Shown in pieces: positions 1 through 5,872 of a DNA stretch of 6,931 nt. A program made the position numbers and the translations under genes. The notes beneath the pieces are model-generated. The model had not been told where the DNA came from, ran no database searches, and saw only the letters and a program-made list of their open reading frames with translations. Source of the DNA: Prevotellaceae bacterium (GTDB lineage: Bacteria; Bacteroidota; Bacteroidia; Bacteroidales; UBA932); NCBI GenBank assembly GCA_031254635.1, contig JAIRUB010000234.1:1-6931 (forward strand). Direction: 5' to 3'. Within the stretch, counting starts at the first letter, position 1; every line of letters begins with the position of its first letter.

Positions 1-1739
1 GTGCAGGCGGCGGCGAGGGAGCTATGGATGCCGCTAATATCCTGAAGCCGGCCCTCGCACGAGGCGAACTACGTGCTGTGGGCGCCACCACCTTGAACGA
101 ATACCAGAAATATTTTGAAAAAGATAAGGCGCTCGAACGCCGTTTCCAAACAGTGTTGGTTGACGAGCCTACCATTCCTGATGCCATTTCTATCCTGCGC
201 GGCCTGAAAGAACGTTATGAAAACCACCATAAGGTACGTATTAAAGACGATGCCATTATTGCAGCTGTCGAACTCTCGTCGCGCTACATTAGTTCGCGTT
301 TCTTGCCCGATAAGGCCATTGATCTTATTGATGAGGCGGCTGCCAAATTGCGCCTCGAAATGAATTCGGTGCCTCGGCAAATTGATGAACTTGATCGCAA
401 GGTTCGCCAATTGGAAATTGAGCGTGAGGCAATCAAGCGCGACGGCGATACAAAAAAAGTGGAAGAATTGTCGCAACAAATCGGAAATTTGAATGAACAG
501 CTTACCACTCAACGTGCGCGCTGGCAGGAAGAAAAAGATATGGCGGATGCCATTCAAAAGAATAAACAACTGATTGAAGATCTCAAGTTTCAAGCTGAGG
601 ATGCCGAGCGGCGTGGCGATTATGGGAAAGTAGCCGAAATACGCTATGGCAAAATTGTTGAGGCAGAAAAGGAAATCGAAGCTTTGAATAAGCAGAAGGA
701 CAATAATCAATTTACTATGGTTAACGAAGAGGTTGACTCCGAAGATATAGCCGAAGTAGTAGCCAAATGGACAGGTATTCCGGTGAAACGGATGTTGCAG
801 AGCGAACGCGAAAAGTTGCTGCAAATGGAAGATGAACTGCATAAACGGATTGTGGGGCAAGAGGAGGCTATTGCCGCTGTGAGCGATGCGGTGCGCCGTA
901 GCCGCGCCGGCTTGCAGGATCCCAAACGCCCCATTGGTTCCTTTTTGTTCTTGGGAACTACGGGGGTTGGCAAAACCGAGTTGGCAAAGGCCTTGGCCGA
1001 CTTCCTGTTCAACGATGAGAATATGATGACACGCATTGATATGAGCGAATATCAGGAGCGGCATACGGTGAGCCGCTTGGTGGGTGCGCCGCCGGGTTAT
1101 ATCGGTTATGAAGAAGGCGGACAGTTGACGGAGGCTGTGCGTCACAAACCCTATTCTGTGGTTTTGCTGGATGAGATTGAAAAAGCGCACCCCGACGTAT
1201 TTAACACCCTCTTGCAGGTACTCGACGACGGGCGCCTGACTGATAATAAGGGACGCACAGTCGATTTTAAGAATACCATCATTATTATGACTTCTAATGT
1301 CGGCTCGCACCTTATTCAGGACAGCTTGGGCAAGATGACAGACAAGAACCGCGAACAAATATTGGCACAATGCAAGTTAGATGTACTGAATGTGCTGCGT
1401 GAAACCATCCGCCCCGAATTCCTCAACCGCGTTGATGAGATTGTGATGTTTAATCCCTTGAGCCGTGACGATGTGCGTCAAATTGTTGTTTTACAGTTAG
1501 ACAATATCAAGGAACTGTTAGCCGACAGCGGTGTACGTATTGTGGTAACCGACTATGCAATGAGCTATTTAGTAGAAAAGGGTTACGACCCGCTTTATGG
1601 CGCTCGCCCGGTAAAACGTTTGCTGCAACGGGAGCTTACAAATGAGTTGGCCAAGGAAATTCTATCCGGAAAAATAGATAAAGAGCAAGCCGTAAAAATC
1701 GATTATTTCGGTGAAGGACTGGTATTTAGCAATAGATAG
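1..1739 (+). CDS. clpB: ATP-dependent chaperone/disaggregase ClpB, C-terminal 578 residues (5' end outside window)
   Basis: ClpB is a hexameric cytoplasmic AAA+ disaggregase that threads aggregated proteins through its pore together with DnaK. The reading frame is open from the left edge (first full codon at 3), so the ATG at 24 is internal. Compared with a usual length of about 860 residues, some 285 are missing: the N-domain and the NBD1 Walker motifs. Present in order: the end of NBD1 with GATTLNEY and the arginine-finger segment ALERRFQ (about 129-149); the coiled-coil middle domain (about 330-720), typical of ClpB rather than ClpA; the AKWTGIPV linker; and NBD2. NBD2 has Walker A GTTGVGKT (954-977), pore loop GYIGYEEGG, Walker B VVLLDEIEKAH (Asp codon 1170, Glu 1173), sensor 1 Asn (1296), arginine finger in FLNR (1428) and sensor 2 GARPVKR (Arg 1605). 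All the NBD2 ATPase residues I looked for are present, so this end looks functional. Its transcript probably ends at the hairpin at 1854-1890. Confidence 0.97.
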   Translation, partial: AGGGEGAMDAANILKPALARGELRAVGATTLNEYQKYFEKDKALERRFQTVLVDEPTIPDAISILRGLKERYENHHKVRIKDDAIIAAVELSSRYISSRFLPDKAIDLIDEAAAKLRLEMNSVPRQIDELDRKVRQLEIEREAIKRDGDTKKVEELSQQIGNLNEQLTTQRARWQEEKDMADAIQKNKQLIEDLKFQAEDAERRGDYGKVAEIRYGKIVEAEKEIEALNKQKDNNQFTMVNEEVDSEDIAEVVAKWTGIPVKRMLQSEREKLLQMEDELHKRIVGQEEAIAAVSDAVRRSRAGLQDPKRPIGSFLFLGTTGVGKTELAKALADFLFNDENMMTRIDMSEYQERHTVSRLVGAPPGYIGYEEGGQLTEAVRHKPYSVVLLDEIEKAHPDVFNTLLQVLDDGRLTDNKGRTVDFKNTIIIMTSNVGSHLIQDSLGKMTDKNREQILAQCKLDVLNVLRETIRPEFLNRVDEIVMFNPLSRDDVRQIVVLQLDNIKELLADSGVRIVVTDYAMSYLVEKGYDPLYGARPVKRLLQRELTNELAKEILSGKIDKEQAVKIDYFGEGLVFSNR

Positions 1740-1771
1740 GAAAAATAAACAAAAAATTAATATTTACTTAA

Positions 1772-1802
1772 TTTGCATTATCGGAAAATTTTTCTACCTT
1801 TG
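1772..1802 (+). promoter_or_regulatory. Bacteroidota-type promoter downstream of clpB
   Basis: TTTG at 1772-1775 and TACCTTTG at 1795-1802 are separated by exactly 19 nt, matching the Bacteroidota housekeeping-sigma consensus (TTTG, 19-21 nt, TAnnTTTG). Transcription should start near 1807-1810. It lies 32 nt after the clpB stop, and no plus-strand protein gene follows it for nearly 2 kb, so its product is most likely the short RNA ended by the terminator at 1854-1890. Confidence 0.75.
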
Positions 1803-1807
1803 CACTC

Positions 1808-1890
1808 AGAAACGAAACCTTCATTGGTAAAAGTTTTTGGTTAGGTTAAAGGCAATCGGGGGGCACAGCAGTGTTCCCCGATTTGTTTTT
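1808..1890 (+). ncRNA. candidate small non-coding RNA (about 80-85 nt)
   Basis: This is the interval between a well-matched promoter and a strong intrinsic terminator. It contains no ATG, and I see no credible open reading frame. The 5' half could form a weak hairpin (AACCT at 1816-1820 with AGGTT at 1843-1847); the 3' half is the terminator stem. It does not look like a tRNA, and I cannot assign it to a known RNA family. The 5' end is inferred from the promoter and is uncertain by a few bases. An alternative is that the RNA is only the clpB 3' untranslated region with a fortuitous promoter. Confidence 0.45.
1854..1890 (+). terminator. strong intrinsic terminator after clpB / candidate small RNA
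   Basis: The left arm (1854-1866) pairs with the right arm (1871-1883) over 13 consecutive positions, two of them G-U, closing an AGCA tetraloop. A T-rich run follows (1882-1890, interrupted by one G). The GC-rich core plus U-tract fits rho-independent termination on the plus strand. It would end both the clpB transcript and the short RNA started at 1772-1802. Confidence 0.88.
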
Positions 1891-1896
1891 AGGGAA

Positions 1897-2307
1897 TTAG
1901 TAAATTTGTATAGATATTAATACATTTTGCTTTGCCATCAATAGCTTGAGGAACAAATCATCATTTTAATACTCTTAGGATAGCACTTAGTTCTCCTTCT
2001 GAATTTCGCTAAAAAGTGTATTATTTGTCCGTTAAAATTTTCTACCATGTTGGTTTGCTTTTTATCTTACCTTAACTTTTCTGCTGGAACCATCTCTTTA
2101 TAGGATTTCCAATGATCTGCATTAACATCTCCTACTGCTCGCTGCTCTATAAGGTCATGCCTGTTTCTGTACTTCTGTCCCTAACAACGAAATCAATGTA
2201 TTCTTGGGCATCTCTATCAACACCAGTCCAAATCCATCGAAAGTTTTTTTATGTCCAACGTACTGTAAATCGTCAGCAAAAAGTGCACTAAAAGCATGGG
2301 AAAGGTG
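1897..2307 (-). pseudogene. decayed IS1-family transposase fragment (catalytic domain remnant)
   Basis: On the minus strand, pieces in different frames join into the DDE domain of an IS1-type transposase. They are ADDLQYVGHKK (upstream frame), then RWIWTGVDRDAQEYID with FVVRDRSTETG, then GDVNADHWKSYKEMVP, then VENFNGQIIHFLAKF followed by RRRTKCYPKS, ending LLMAKQNVLISIQIY with a stop at 1899-1897. This recalls IS1 transposases: DD.(3)YVGHKK, a D..W.(2)Y block, and a late Glu followed by RxTKCYxKS. The N-terminal zinc-finger/HTH half is absent. Lesions include a one-base slip in the T7 run at 2244-2250, a frame change plus in-frame stops around 2110-2165, a stop at 2069-2067, and another frame change near 1950. 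I found no terminal inverted repeats or target duplication. It is certainly non-functional; the family assignment comes from motif recognition, not a database search. Confidence 0.75.
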
Positions 2308-2351
2308 TTTAGGGTTTTAAAGTAGTTATAAACAATCATAACTCATAAATT

Positions 2352-2382
2352 CTAATCGCTTAGTTACTTAATCTCTTAATCA
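2352..2382. repeat. imperfect 8-nt tandem repeat (CTTAATCN), about 4 copies
   Basis: Units CTAATCG, CTTAGTTA, CTTAATCT and CTTAATCA run head to tail up to two bases before the rlmI stop codon (minus-strand gene). It is one of several 7-8 nt low-complexity tracts near gene boundaries in this window. The stretch between it and the transposase remnant (2308-2351) is AT-rich and shows only a weak 6-bp inverted repeat (AGTTAT...ATAACT) without a U-tract, so I do not call a terminator for rlmI. Confidence 0.6.
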
Positions 2383-2383
2383 C

Positions 2384-3592
2384 CTACTCCACATACACCA
2401 CCAAACCTTTAAGATATTCTCCCTCAGGATGATAGATATTGACAGGGTGATCGGCAGGTTGCGTTAGCTGATGTAAGATGCGAATCCTTCGGCCCGAAAT
2501 AGCTGCAGCCGAAAATACTGCGTTGCGAAAGTCCACCTTAGTTACCACCTGCGAACAGCTAAATGTAAATACAATACCGCCCGGCGCTATGCGAGAAAAA
2601 GCGGCTGTATTTAGGCGTTTGTATGCCTGAAGCGCGTTATGCAAAGCCCCCTTATGTTTTGCAAATGCCGGAGGATCAAGAATCATCAAATCATAAGCAT
2701 TAGGCTCTACGTCACGCAAAAATTTCATAGCATCGGCGGTGTAGGATTGGTGATTAATTGTTGAAGCAGGGTGATTGAGGTAAACATTATGATTTACTAA
2801 GCTGATGGCTTTTTGAGAGGAGTCAACGGAATGGACTAATTTTGCTCCGCCGCCGAGTGCATAAAGAGAGAAGCCTCCGGTATAACAAAACAGATTTAAC
2901 ACCGAGCGGCCATTGGCATAAAGCTCTACCAACTTTCGGTTGTCGCGCTGATCAAGGAAAAAGCCTGTTTTTTGCCCCATCTCCCAATCCACTGCAAAGC
3001 GATAGCCGTTTTCTACCATCTCTCCCGCTGGGTTGGCTACACGATACAAATAGCTGTCGGGAACGCCATCATTCTCTTTGCAGGAAAGGGTTCCTGCGCT
3101 TTTATCAAAAATGGTGACTAAGCGATTGCCGTAAATTTTCAGCAAGGCGTCAGCAATATTTTGCCGCGCACGGAACATACCTATGGAATGGCATTGCATC
3201 ACCGCCGTGTCGGCGTAAATATCAATAATCAGTCCGGGCAGAAAATCGCCCTCACCATGTACCAAACGATAACAAGAGGTAAAGGGTGAAGGGTGAAAGG
3301 GTAAAAGGTGTTGTGTCAACCCACAGGCTTCGCGTAGCATTAAAGCTTTGCGCAGGGCTTCTTCCCAAAAAGAATCATCGACAGGACGCTGTTCAAAACT
3401 TAGCACCCGCACGGTAATAGAGCCTTGCTGATAATGGCCAAGAGCTACGAAATCGCCGGTATGGGTATGCACTGCTACCACATCGCCTTCCTGCGGCGTG
3501 CCCTTGACTTGCCCCACTGCTCCCGAAAACACCCAGGGATGAAAGCGCAATAGCGACTCCTCACGTTCTTTTTTTAAAAATAATTGTACCAC
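2384..3592 (-). CDS. rlmI: RlmI-like class I SAM-dependent 23S rRNA (cytosine-5) methyltransferase with PUA domain
   Basis: The RlmI family methylates C5 of a cytosine in 23S rRNA (C1962 in E. coli) using S-adenosylmethionine. From the chosen start the protein has 402 residues, against 396 in E. coli RlmI. Residues 2-75 form the PUA-like RNA-binding domain (LKKEREESLLRFHPWVFSG). Then come GQKTGFFLDQRDNR (206-219), the SAM-binding motif LFCYTGG (234-240) with acidic Asp257, the DPP motif (306-308), FSCS with the probable catalytic Cys346, and the family-typical end DHPVNIYHPEGEYLKGL. Start choice: the open frame reaches 3661, but its first 23 codons span this gene's own -7 box and do not resemble the family. 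The GTG at 3592 places the usual N-terminus (LFLKK...) at the right position. Oddity: residues about 96-106 (LLPFHPSPFTS) are encoded by a short GGGTGAA-type repeat tract that looks like an insertion in a loop before CYRLVHGEGD. The exact target base here is inferred from homology. Confidence 0.9.
   Translation of the reverse strand: MVQLFLKKEREESLLRFHPWVFSGAVGQVKGTPQEGDVVAVHTHTGDFVALGHYQQGSITVRVLSFEQRPVDDSFWEEALRKALMLREACGLTQHLLPFHPSPFTSCYRLVHGEGDFLPGLIIDIYADTAVMQCHSIGMFRARQNIADALLKIYGNRLVTIFDKSAGTLSCKENDGVPDSYLYRVANPAGEMVENGYRFAVDWEMGQKTGFFLDQRDNRKLVELYANGRSVLNLFCYTGGFSLYALGGGAKLVHSVDSSQKAISLVNHNVYLNHPASTINHQSYTADAMKFLRDVEPNAYDLMILDPPAFAKHKGALHNALQAYKRLNTAAFSRIAPGGIVFTFSCSQVVTKVDFRNAVFSAAAISGRRIRILHQLTQPADHPVNIYHPEGEYLKGLVVYVE
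3278..3309. repeat. GGGTGAA-type 6-8 nt repeat tract inside rlmI
   Basis: Consecutive units GGTAAA, GGGTGAA, GGGTGAAA and GGGTAAAA (plus-strand reading) lie inside the minus-strand rlmI frame and stay in frame. They encode the residues LPFHPSPFT just before the conserved YRLVHGEGD block. The composition is unlike the neighbouring codons. Confidence 0.6.
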
Positions 3593-3614
3593 AACGAATA
3601 ATCTAAAATAACGA

Positions 3615-3647
3615 CAAAGATAGCGTTTTGCAATGAATAATGAACAA
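3615..3647 (-). promoter_or_regulatory. probable rlmI promoter
   Basis: On the minus strand TATCTTTG (3622-3615) is a perfect TAnnTTTG box. The best upstream TTG (3647-3645) is 22 nt away, slightly longer than the usual 19-21, so the -33 element is weak. Transcription would start around 3607, leaving a leader of roughly 15 nt before the GTG at 3592. No Shine-Dalgarno is seen, as expected for this phylum. The box position argues against any start codon further upstream. Confidence 0.6.
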
Positions 3648-3651
3648 TAGT
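3631..3651. repeat. imperfect 7-nt tandem repeat (YAATGAA), 3 copies
   Basis: Units CAATGAA, TAATGAA and CAATAGT sit immediately upstream of the rlmI -7 box and contain its only candidate -33 TTG on the minus strand. The tract adjoins the 8-nt tract at 3652-3683. Confidence 0.5.
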
Positions 3652-3683
3652 ACATTGACACATTATCATATTATCACATTTAT
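3652..3683. repeat. imperfect 8-nt tandem repeat (ACATTATC), 4 copies
   Basis: Units ACATTGAC, ACATTATC, ATATTATC and ACATTTAT are arranged head to tail between the divergent rlmI and rpsA promoters. The tract ends 4 nt before the -33 element of rpsA. Confidence 0.6.
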
Positions 3684-3687
3684 AAAT

Positions 3688-3719
3688 TTTGCAGCTTCCA
3701 AAAAAAATACTTATCTTTG
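3688..3719 (+). promoter_or_regulatory. rpsA promoter
   Basis: TTTG (3688-3691) and TATCTTTG (3712-3719) are separated by 20 nt, a full match to the Bacteroidota consensus. Transcription should begin near 3725, giving a leader of about 50 nt before the rpsA ATG. A strong promoter is expected for a ribosomal protein gene. Confidence 0.82.
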
Positions 3720-3724
3720 CACCT

Positions 3725-3738
3725 CTTTCGCAAGAAAG
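3725..3738 (+). other. small GCAA-tetraloop hairpin in the rpsA leader
   Basis: CTTTC (3725-3729) pairs perfectly with GAAAG (3734-3738) around a GCAA loop of the GNRA class. It would lie at the very 5' end of the rpsA mRNA, where it could protect the transcript or act as a protein-binding site. There is no U-tract, so it is not a terminator. At five base pairs it could also be chance. Confidence 0.4.
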
Positions 3739-3748
3739 TCAATAAATA

Positions 3749-3781
3749 ATGTCTAATCAGTTAATTAAAAGCAAATTATGA
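3749..3781 (+). promoter_or_regulatory. 10-codon upstream ORF overlapping the rpsA start (ATGA)
   Basis: ATG at 3749 opens a frame coding MSNQLIKSKL that stops with TGA at 3779-3781. The A, T and G of the rpsA start (3778-3780) overlap this stop in an ATGA arrangement, the classic geometry of translational coupling. The upstream ATG is preceded by an A-rich stretch (AATAAATA), a favourable initiation context in a phylum that lacks Shine-Dalgarno use. E. coli rpsA is translationally autoregulated by S1, so a regulatory role is plausible, but nothing here proves translation. The overlap could be coincidental. Confidence 0.35.
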
Positions 3782-5781
3782 ATGAAATTAACAACGAAGA
3801 AATGTTGGAAGACAATGTAGTGCTTCCCGAAACTAATGAAGAAATTGAAATCACTACCGCTGAAGATGATGCGCTGATTTCCGAACACAATGAGGAATTT
3901 AACGTGAATACCGATGAAGACGATGTGGTGATTCCTAAACGCGATGAAGAAATTGAAGTCGTTGCTGAAGAGCCTGAAGTAGAGGTTCTCCCCAAAAAAC
4001 AACGTATCAGCAATGCATCTATCTCCAATGACAAGTTCAATTGGGATGAGTTCGAAAGCGAGGCAGCCGTCTATGGCGACAAGCAGGAAGTAGAAAATCA
4101 GTATGAACAAACCCTGTCGAAAATTATTGAAAACGACGTGGTTGAAGGTACTGTTGTAAGTATGAATAAACGCGAAGTAATCGTAAATATCGGTTACAAG
4201 AGCGAAGGTGTTATCAGCATCGGCGAATTTCGCTACAACTCCGATATTAAAGTCGGCGAAAAGGTAGAAGTTTATGTAGAAAACGCTGAAGACAAACGTG
4301 GCCAATTAATGCTTTCGCATAAAAAAGCGCGCGCTATGCGCTCATGGGACCGCGTTAACCAAGCCCTCGAAGTTGACGAAATTGTTAAGGGCTATATCAA
4401 GTGCCGCACTAAGGGCGGTATGATTGTTGACGTATTCGGCATCGAAGCCTTCCTACCTGGCTCGCAAATTGACGTGAAACCCATCCGCGATTACGATGTA
4501 TATGTTGACAAGACTATGGAATTCAAGATTGTGAAAATCAATCATGAATACCGCAATGTGGTAGTGTCGCACAAAGCATTGATTGAAGCTGAACTCGAGG
4601 CACAGAAGAAAGAAATTATAGGCCGTCTCGAAAAAGGTCAGGTATTAGAAGGCATCGTTAAGAATGTTACTTCTTACGGTGTATTCATTGACTTGGGTGG
4701 TGTTGACGGACTTATCCATATTACCGACCTTTCGTGGGGACGTATCAACCATCCCGAAGAAATCGTACAGTTAGATCAGAAAATCAACGTGGTTATCCTC
4801 GACTTCGATGACTCTAAGAAACGTATTGCCCTTGGCTTGAAGCAATTGACACCGCATCCTTGGGATGCGCTGGAAGCCGGTATCCAAGTTGGCGACAAGG
4901 TGAAAGGCCGCGTAGTGGTGATTGCCGATTATGGCGCTTTTATTGAAATTCAACCTGGCGTGGAAGGTTTAATTCACGTATCGGAAATGTCGTGGTCGCA
5001 ACACCTGCGTAGCGCTCAGGACTTCATGAAAGTGGGCGACGAAGTAGAGGCTGTTGTGCTGACGCTTGATCGCGAAGAACGCAAGATGTCTTTAGGCATA
5101 AAACAACTGAAACCCGACCCCTGGTCCGAAATTATGCAGCGTTATCCCATAGGCTCGCGCCACGAGGCTAAGGTTCGTAATTTTACTAATTTCGGTGTAT
5201 TTGTCGAATTAGAAGAAGGCGTTGACGGATTGGTACATATCAGCGATTTGTCATGGACTAAAAAAATCAAACATCCTGCCGAATTTACAGCTATAGGCAA
5301 CACTTTAGCAGTTGTAGTACTTGACGTAGAACAGGATAACCGTCGTCTCAGCCTCGGCCATAAACAATTAGAAGAAAATCCTTGGGATGTGTTTGAAACG
5401 ATTTTCTCCGTAGAGTCCGTACATGAAGGAACTATCACTGTCATTACCGATAAAACGGCTATTATTGCCTTGCCCTACGGTGTTGAAGGAACAGCCAACC
5501 TAAGGCAATTAGCCAAAGAAGACGGCACAAACGCTAAGGTTGACGAGAAATTGCCGTTTAAAGTCTTGGAATTTAATAAGGGCGCTAAGCGTATTACCTT
5601 ATCGCATACCCGCACTTTTGAAGATGCGAAACGTGAAACCGAATCTAAAGAACGCAACAGCGAGACCGAATCCACACAAAAAGCAGTGAAGAAACTGAAA
5701 GCCAATTTAGAAAAAACCACCTTGGGCGATATCAGCGAACTGGCAGCTTTGAAGTCGGAAATGGATAGCAGCAACGAATAA
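3778..5781 (+). CDS. rpsA: 30S ribosomal protein S1, six S1 domains, repeated acidic N-terminal extension
   Basis: S1 binds mRNA at the 30S platform and helps load structured or leader-poor messages. The 667-residue product has S1/OB domains at about 121-185, 201-270, 288-357, 373-442, 460-530 and 548-617. Domains 3-5 carry the clearest motifs (YGVFIDLGGVDGLIHITDLSW, split here as YGVFIDLGG and GLIHITDLSW; DYGAFIEI with GLIHVSEMSW; FGVFVELEEG with GLVHISDLSW). Domain 6 is divergent and lacks the HISDLSW-type motif. A charged tail ends in LGDISELAALKSEM, as I recall from other Bacteroidota S1 proteins. The usual Bacteroidota N-terminus begins near FNWDEFE (residue 87 here). Before it lies an acidic extension of about 85 residues containing three 18-residue repeats (14-67). 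The start at 3778 follows the promoter and overlaps an upstream ORF; there is no Shine-Dalgarno. Transcription ends at the hairpin at 5804-5837. Confidence 0.96.
   Translation: MNEINNEEMLEDNVVLPETNEEIEITTAEDDALISEHNEEFNVNTDEDDVVIPKRDEEIEVVAEEPEVEVLPKKQRISNASISNDKFNWDEFESEAAVYGDKQEVENQYEQTLSKIIENDVVEGTVVSMNKREVIVNIGYKSEGVISIGEFRYNSDIKVGEKVEVYVENAEDKRGQLMLSHKKARAMRSWDRVNQALEVDEIVKGYIKCRTKGGMIVDVFGIEAFLPGSQIDVKPIRDYDVYVDKTMEFKIVKINHEYRNVVVSHKALIEAELEAQKKEIIGRLEKGQVLEGIVKNVTSYGVFIDLGGVDGLIHITDLSWGRINHPEEIVQLDQKINVVILDFDDSKKRIALGLKQLTPHPWDALEAGIQVGDKVKGRVVVIADYGAFIEIQPGVEGLIHVSEMSWSQHLRSAQDFMKVGDEVEAVVLTLDREERKMSLGIKQLKPDPWSEIMQRYPIGSRHEAKVRNFTNFGVFVELEEGVDGLVHISDLSWTKKIKHPAEFTAIGNTLAVVVLDVEQDNRRLSLGHKQLEENPWDVFETIFSVESVHEGTITVITDKTAIIALPYGVEGTANLRQLAKEDGTNAKVDEKLPFKVLEFNKGAKRITLSHTRTFEDAKRETESKERNSETESTQKAVKKLKANLEKTTLGDISELAALKSEMDSSNE
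3817..3978 (+). repeat. three 54-nt (18-residue) acidic repeats within rpsA
   Basis: Residues 14-31 (VVLPETNEEIEITTAEDD), 32-49 (ALISEHNEEFNVNTDEDD) and 50-67 (VVIPKRDEEIEVVAEEPE) align without gaps. They share a hydrophobic start, a central (N/D)EE(I/F) and an acidic end. The DNA copies (3817-3870, 3871-3924, 3925-3978) are diverged, so this is an old duplication under some constraint rather than a recent slippage. Confidence 0.7.
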
Positions 5782-5803
5782 TTACGGTTTTTGATAAAAC
5801 AAG

Positions 5804-5837
5804 AAAGGTTGTTCAATTTTTTGGACAACCTTTTTTT
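5804..5837 (+). terminator. intrinsic terminator of rpsA
   Basis: AAAGGTTGTTC (5804-5814) pairs with GGACAACCTTT (5823-5833) over 11 positions, one of them G-U, with an 8-nt loop and a T7 run (5831-5837). It lies 22 nt after the rpsA stop codon. Confidence 0.88.
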
Positions 5838-5872
5838 GAACCTTGAACTTTAAACTTTGAATTTTAAACTTT
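5838..5872. repeat. 7-nt tandem repeat (RAACTTT), 5 copies
   Basis: Five head-to-tail heptamers, GAACCTT, GAACTTT, AAACTTT, GAATTTT and AAACTTT, fill the space between the rpsA terminator and the -7 box of the next gene. The third and fourth units supply the TTTG used as its -33 element. Confidence 0.7.

Noticed and set aside
954..977. Walker A of ClpB NBD2 reads GTTGVGKT instead of GPTGVGKT
   Set aside because: As I recall, Thr at this position is common in Bacteroidota ClpB; the Lys and Thr that bind nucleotide are kept, so it is not a defect.
69..1370. 433-codon open frame on the minus strand, antisense to clpB
   Set aside because: It lies wholly within the strongly conserved clpB frame, shows no recognisable domain and has low-complexity Phe/Leu/Ile content. 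It is a shadow of the codon usage on the other strand.
2333..2352. Inverted repeat AGTTAT...ATAACT as a possible rlmI terminator
   Set aside because: It has only 6 AT-rich base pairs and no U-tract on the minus strand; too weak to call.
2842..3117. 91-codon plus-strand frame inside rlmI
   Set aside because: It is antisense to the conserved SAM-binding and RFAVDWEMGQ segments of rlmI and has no promoter or family resemblance.
3757..4305. 182-codon minus-strand frame opposite the start of rpsA
   Set aside because: Its Phe/Ile/Asn-rich repetitive sequence is the antisense of the acidic 18-residue repeats of S1. No promoter or family resemblance was seen.
5548..5640. Divergent sixth S1 domain as a sign of S1 decay
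   Set aside because: Terminal S1 domains are often divergent in this family, and the frame and C-terminal tail are intact.
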